DNA from: an uncultured Eubacteriales bacterium | Lineage (GTDB): Bacteria; Bacillota; Clostridia; Christensenellales; Aristaeellaceae | Assembly (NCBI GenBank): GCA_902781095.1 | Contig: CACZHW010000007.1 | Span: forward strand, 42,067 to 106,066 | Reading direction: 5' to 3' | Length of the DNA: 64,000 nucleotides | Part shown: piece by piece, positions 60,454-64,000 of the stretch | How positions within the stretch are numbered: the first letter of the stretch is position 1 | How the letters are laid out: each line of letters begins with the position of its first letter | Translations under genes and position numbers: made by a program | Notes under the pieces: model-generated | What the model saw: the letters and a program-made list of their open reading frames with translations, nothing else | The model's database searches: none | What the model was told of the DNA's origin: nothing

Positions 60454-61749
60454 ATGAAAGAAGCAAACAACCAAACGGGAACCCGCGTCCTGACGCGGAC
60501 GCTGCCGAACGGCCTGCGCGTGGTGCTGGAAAACCGGCCGTACGCCCCCTGCGTCAGCGCCGGGCTGTGGGTCGGCGCCGGCTCCATGCACGAGACGGCG
60601 GAAGAGAACGGCTGCGCCCACTTTCTGGAGCACATGGCCTTCAAAAGCACGGCAAACCGCAGCGCGGGGGAGATCCTGCTGGAGATGGACCGCCTGGGCG
60701 GGCACGTCAACGCCTTCACCGAGAAGGACTGCACGTGCTACTACGCGCGCGTCATCCCCGCCCACCTGGACCGCCTGCTGGTTTTTTTCGCCGACCTGCT
60801 GCTGCACCCGCTGACGCAGGAGGAGGAGCTGGAGAAGGAGCGCGGCGTCATCCTGGAGGAAATCGCCATGTGCGAGGACAACCCGGAGGACCGGACGGGC
60901 GACCTGCTCTCCCGCGCCGTCTTCGGGGAGGCGCCGCTGGGCAGGCCCATCCTGGGCACGGCGGCGGGCATCCGCAGCCTGTCGCGGGAGACGCTGCTCT
61001 GCTACCGCGGGGCGCACTACGTGCCGGGCAGCGCCGTGCTGGCGCTGTGCGGAAACCTGCCGGAGCCGGAAGCGGCGGTGGAGGCCGTCGGGAGGGCGTT
61101 CGGCGCGTGGGCAGGGCAGGCCGCGCCGCAGCGGGATCCGCGCCCGGGGGCCCAGTGGCAGCCGGAGCGCCTGTGCGACGAGGGTTCCTTCGAGCAGACG
61201 CACCTCTCCTTCGCGTGGCCGGGTCCGGCGCTGGATGCGCCGCAGACGACCGAAGCCTGGGTGGCCAGCATGATCCTGGGCGAGGGCAACAGCTCCCGCT
61301 TGTTCCGCCGCATCCGCGAGGAAATGGGCGCGGTGTACAACATCTACAGCGACGTGGTTTCCTATCCCGCCTGCGGACTGTTTTCCGTCTTCGCGGAGAC
61401 CTCGCCCCGACAGGCGCAGAAGGTGCTGGACGCGCTGGGGGAGGAGCTGGAAAAGCTGGTGCAGGGCGGCGTCACCGCGGAGGAGACGGACATGGCGAAG
61501 GAGCAGCTGCGCATCGCCTGCCTGCTGGGCGACGAGAGCGCGGAGGAGCGCATGACGGCGATCGGCCGGAGCCTGCTGCTGCGCGGGCGCGTGCGGGAGA
61601 AGGAAGAGGTGCTCTCGGCCATTGAGCGCGTTACGCCGGAGGGCGTGAACCGCCTGATCCGGGAGACGATGGCGCAGCCCTGTGCTTCTGCATTTGTGGG
61701 CAGGGGGGTAGCAAAGCTGAAGATACCGGGCATCATACGAACTGAATAA
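60454..61749 (+). CDS. M16-family zinc metallopeptidase
   Basis: A 431-residue peptidase of the pitrilysin/processing-peptidase type. The inverted zinc motif HFLEH (His56, Glu59, His60) and the distal Glu in GVILEEIAMCEDNPED are intact. The C-terminal half keeps the R/Y pair region IREEMGAVYNIYSD. No signal peptide is visible, so it is cytoplasmic. Genes like this often follow pnp in Firmicutes (the YmxG/PepR position). The ATG at 60454 follows the pnp terminator by only 14 bases. Confidence 0.9.
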   Translation: MKEANNQTGTRVLTRTLPNGLRVVLENRPYAPCVSAGLWVGAGSMHETAEENGCAHFLEHMAFKSTANRSAGEILLEMDRLGGHVNAFTEKDCTCYYARVIPAHLDRLLVFFADLLLHPLTQEEELEKERGVILEEIAMCEDNPEDRTGDLLSRAVFGEAPLGRPILGTAAGIRSLSRETLLCYRGAHYVPGSAVLALCGNLPEPEAAVEAVGRAFGAWAGQAAPQRDPRPGAQWQPERLCDEGSFEQTHLSFAWPGPALDAPQTTEAWVASMILGEGNSSRLFRRIREEMGAVYNIYSDVVSYPACGLFSVFAETSPRQAQKVLDALGEELEKLVQGGVTAEETDMAKEQLRIACLLGDESAEERMTAIGRSLLLRGRVREKEEVLSAIERVTPEGVNRLIRETMAQPCASAFVGRGVAKLKIPGIIRTE

Positions 61750-61751
61750 GA

Positions 61752-61778
61752 AAAGGGGCGCTACGGCGCTCCTTTGAT
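61752..61778 (+). terminator. Terminator after the M16 peptidase
   Basis: A 10-bp stem AAAGGGGCGC/GCGCTCCTTT (one G-T wobble) with a TACG loop and short T-tract ends the GC-rich part of the window. Confidence 0.7.
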
Positions 61779-62006
61779 TATTTGGGGAACCGACACGAAT
61801 GCCGGCCCCGCGATACACAGTTAAATACCAACCTGGGGAATATGGAATAATAAGTGCAATACGGTTCTTCGGCCATGGATCGTTCCATCTGGGAGCCGAG
61901 GTGCTTGGAGATTTGCAGATGTTGAGAGTATTACAACTTACTTATCCTAAGTGCGTTGTCTCTCCCCTAGATTTAATAACTGCCCCAAACTATATAGTTT
62001 GTTTTG
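61779..62006. other. Composition boundary without a supported gene
   Basis: Sequence shifts within this 228-base gap from GC-rich to AT-rich (from about 61820 onward). A 73-codon + strand frame (61799-62020) exists but has no ribosome site, no recognisable product and runs into the 3' end of the - strand gene. No repeat, tRNA or att-like direct repeat was seen by eye. Confidence 0.5.
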
Positions 62007-62873
62007 TCAGTGGGTATTAATGTATTCCTCAGCCCTCGAAAGGACATGACCATATATGAAGTTTAGTAAAAACAAATCATTAGATGGCTCCGGATATGCC
62101 AATTCAGCTTCATTATAAAGCGTTAAAATCATCTCAGCACAGAACTTAACTCTTTCTTGATCACTTATTTGTTCTGATAAATCAAAGTAATAACCGAGTG
62201 CCTCAAATCCACAGGCATATCGCGAAAAAACCGTTGTAGGAATAGAGAATAATTCATCTAAATAAGCATCAGCCAAAGAAAAGTCATGACATCTACTGAA
62301 AAGGACCACCATCTCTGATAGAGCTCCTGCATATAAAGAAGCTGCTTTGTTGATGAGAATAGATTCTTCTGAACTGTGAAGTATAGGCGCTAAAGGTTCC
62401 TTTATTCCCCGAAAAACGATCATCGCAGTTTCTTCATCATTCAATTCATTACAGACAGTAAGATAATCCGAGGCGATTTCAATATCGGAGGGCTGTAATT
62501 GATAAGCCTTTTGATAGCAGCGTACCCATTCTTCTTTGTTCTTTTTCAAGTAATGATAATAGTCACCAAGATACATTAAAAGCCGCCCCGAGTTTGGTTT
62601 CGCTTTCAAGGATTTTTGAATCATTGTAAGATATTCTTCTTCCGAGGCATCGTCCCACCAATCTTTTGATTGGTAGTAATGGTAAAGAGGTATTTCTTCC
62701 TCCTCTATTTCAACTCCAAGGCAGGTCATAAGTTCAGCATAAGACTCAAATCGATCCTCCACTGAAGTATCCTCTGTCACATCATATTTTAAAACACCTG
62801 ACTCTTCATCAGCTAAACAATGACTGTACAACAGTAAAACCATAGCCAGTATAAGAAAACACTTCTTGAACAT
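62007..62873 (-). CDS. Exported TPR-like protein of unknown function, AT-rich gene
   Basis: A 288-residue protein with a signal peptide MFKKCFLILAMVLLLYSHCLADE; cleavage after CLA is likely. The mature part is acidic. It holds a helical repeat region (about 85-150) with the TPR-like pair KAKPNSGRLLMYLGDYYHYL and VRCYQKAYQLQPSDIEIASD, then further helices. I do not recognise a family beyond TPR-type. I start at base 62873 because GGAGGG is 4 bases upstream; an ATG at 62885 would overlap that site. Codon use is AT-rich, unlike all genes before it. A - strand TATACT lies at 63023-63018 but without a good -35. Confidence 0.6.
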   Translation of the reverse strand: MFKKCFLILAMVLLLYSHCLADEESGVLKYDVTEDTSVEDRFESYAELMTCLGVEIEEEEIPLYHYYQSKDWWDDASEEEYLTMIQKSLKAKPNSGRLLMYLGDYYHYLKKNKEEWVRCYQKAYQLQPSDIEIASDYLTVCNELNDEETAMIVFRGIKEPLAPILHSSEESILINKAASLYAGALSEMVVLFSRCHDFSLADAYLDELFSIPTTVFSRYACGFEALGYYFDLSEQISDQERVKFCAEMILTLYNEAELAYPEPSNDLFLLNFIYGHVLSRAEEYINTH

Positions 62874-63065
62874 AAAACCCTCCATTTGATTAACAATTAA
62901 CGCCTAAATCGGCTTTTTCTTTCAACATGCCCTTGCGGTGTATGTTCAATCACTGTTTAGCATGGGGATCGTCTCCTAGGCTTTTGTGAATACCCGGTAT
63001 CTTTCAAAGAGTAGGGGAGTATATCTCTTTCTGGCCAATTGCTGTAATGAATGGCGACCATTATT

Positions 63066-63815
63066 TCAAAAGTTATCATGGATGCACTTATGCCTGATTT
63101 CGATTAATAGATATACTAGAACAAGCACAGAACAAATACAAATCGCGACGTGTAGTTTTCTTTGATCCTTTTCCATTAGAACATTATGGTTACGTTGATA
63201 GAGTTCATAGGCATCAGAATGATCATAGATTGTTTTAGTGTTCCCGTTTTCTTTAAAAATGATTAATCTACCTTCTGACATATTTGCGATTGACCAATCA
63301 GATTCATAATACATTGAATATGATTCATTACCAAATGTGTAGCCGGGTATTTCATAATAATCAATGGTATCTTTATTAATGTTGACTTTAGCAATTGTTG
63401 CTGGATAAACGCGGTAACTAACTGCTATGAAATTATCAGGTTCCGGAGTTAATGCAATTCCTGTATAATCCGCACATGATAGTTTATATCCATATAGGAA
63501 ATTCCCATCTGTATCAAAGCAGAATACCTGCGTGTTACCATAATCAGAACCCCGAAAATGAAGGAGCAATCGCTCTCCTTGTATTACGGCGGCATCTGGA
63601 TCCCAAGGGGGAATATCATCAACAGATTGCTTGCCAATCAAGGAAAAGTCGTGTTTGGCTTTTTCTAATACGGAACCCGTTGCCTTTGGAAAATCTAAAA
63701 GGTTTATATAATAGTTTTCTGCAACTGCAGAACAGGTAAAGAACAGCAGAAAAAGAAAGACTGACAACAAATGCTTAGTTCTCTTCCGGTAGGCGTGGTA
63801 TCTTACAAAAAGCAT
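63066..63815 (-). CDS. Exported beta-propeller-like protein with C-terminal membrane anchor, AT-rich gene
   Basis: About 249 residues from the ATG at 63815, weakly supported by AAGAGGG 11 bases upstream. An ATG at 63839 adds eight residues, and the frame is open to about 63971. An N-terminal signal or anchor (about 16-31, HLLSVFLFLLFFTCSA) is followed by an outside domain with phrases like TQVFCFDTDGNFLYGY and VIQGERLLLHFRGS, the turn pattern of six-bladed propellers such as NHL or 6-bladed sensors. A second membrane helix near the end (VAICICSVLVLVYLLIEI) leaves a short basic tail inside. The gene is AT-rich, like its downstream neighbour on the same strand, 192 bases away. No function is known. 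Confidence 0.55.
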   Translation of the reverse strand: MLFVRYHAYRKRTKHLLSVFLFLLFFTCSAVAENYYINLLDFPKATGSVLEKAKHDFSLIGKQSVDDIPPWDPDAAVIQGERLLLHFRGSDYGNTQVFCFDTDGNFLYGYKLSCADYTGIALTPEPDNFIAVSYRVYPATIAKVNINKDTIDYYEIPGYTFGNESYSMYYESDWSIANMSEGRLIIFKENGNTKTIYDHSDAYELYQRNHNVLMEKDQRKLHVAICICSVLVLVYLLIEIRHKCIHDNF

Positions 63816-64000
63816 TGTCTTATATCGCCCTCTTGCCATGTTGTATATGAGTATGACATAATCTCCATGAGGGAAGCCCGATGGAATCGCACCATTCTTG
63901 TCTCGCCTCAAGTGTCGAGAAGAAAAGGTACAGTTTCTATCTTCTTTGATAAAGTCAAAGTGTTGGAGCACCTTAATTCATAATTCCAGTGTACGGAGAG

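Noticed and set aside
61799..62020. A 73-codon + strand frame in the composition boundary
   Set aside because: No ribosome site, no recognisable product, and it overlaps the 3' end of the opposing gene.

Overview
The window reads as a chromosomal core segment of a GC-rich, monoderm, anaerobic member of the Bacillota (Clostridia grade). The basis is gene order: phoH-pgpH-ybeY-era, def-fmt-rsmB-rlmN-stp-prkC-rsgA-rpe-thiN, dnaG-sigA, prmC-prfA-tsaC and plsX-acpP-rnc-smc-ftsY are classic Firmicutes strings. MurE carries the DNPR signature of meso-diaminopimelate ligases, promoters are sigma-A type, and a flavodiiron protein suggests an anaerobe. A more exact placement (for example near Christensenellales) is only a guess. 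Nearly all genes lie on the + strand, intergenic gaps are short, and TTG and GTG starts are common.

Layout. 1-5.3 kb is loosely organised: the end of a beta-propeller protein, glpK, an orphan ABC-2 permease, a duplicated DUF308 membrane protein, a TetR regulator behind an AT-rich leader with a (TA)13 tract, and a 42-residue peptide gene with its own promoter and terminator. 5.3-14.1 kb carries a pseudo-response regulator without an output domain, then phoH-pgpH-ybeY-era-mutY-priA. 14.1-22.9 kb is a long overlapping operon for translation, Ser/Thr signalling, ribosome assembly and thiamine. 22.9-29.2 kb is dgt-dnaG-sigA, a TrmK-Nif3 fusion and a zinc-ribbon coiled-coil gene. rnpB (RNase P RNA) follows at 29.2-29.6 kb with near-consensus promoter and terminator. 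29.7-30.9 kb holds a zinc-ribbon acidic protein and a phosphoesterase.

31-39.7 kb is a stripped-down dcw (division and cell wall) cluster: mraZ, ftsL-like, murE, mraY, murD, ftsQ, ftsA-like, ftsZ. The genes rsmH, ftsI/spoVD, ftsW, murG and murC are missing from their usual places. 39.7-41.6 kb holds a small HTH regulator, a divergent exported protein and a HAD phosphatase. 41.7-46.5 kb is prmC-prfA-tsaC with a DNA glycosylase and pyrimidine nucleoside phosphorylase. 46.5-56.6 kb is a second long operon from a SPOUT methyltransferase through plsX-acpP-rnc-smc-ftsY to a dus-type enzyme and a flavodiiron protein. 56.6-61.8 kb carries a pseudouridine synthase (- strand), rpsO, pnp and an M16 peptidase.

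From about 61.8 kb to the end the DNA turns visibly AT-rich and holds only two - strand genes for exported proteins of unknown function, which looks like a separately acquired tract. I saw no CRISPR array, tRNA, 5S/16S/23S rRNA, transposase or integrase. The least explained parts are the AT-rich tail, the pseudo-receiver protein, the 42-residue peptide, the (TA)13 leader and the TrmK-Nif3 fusion.
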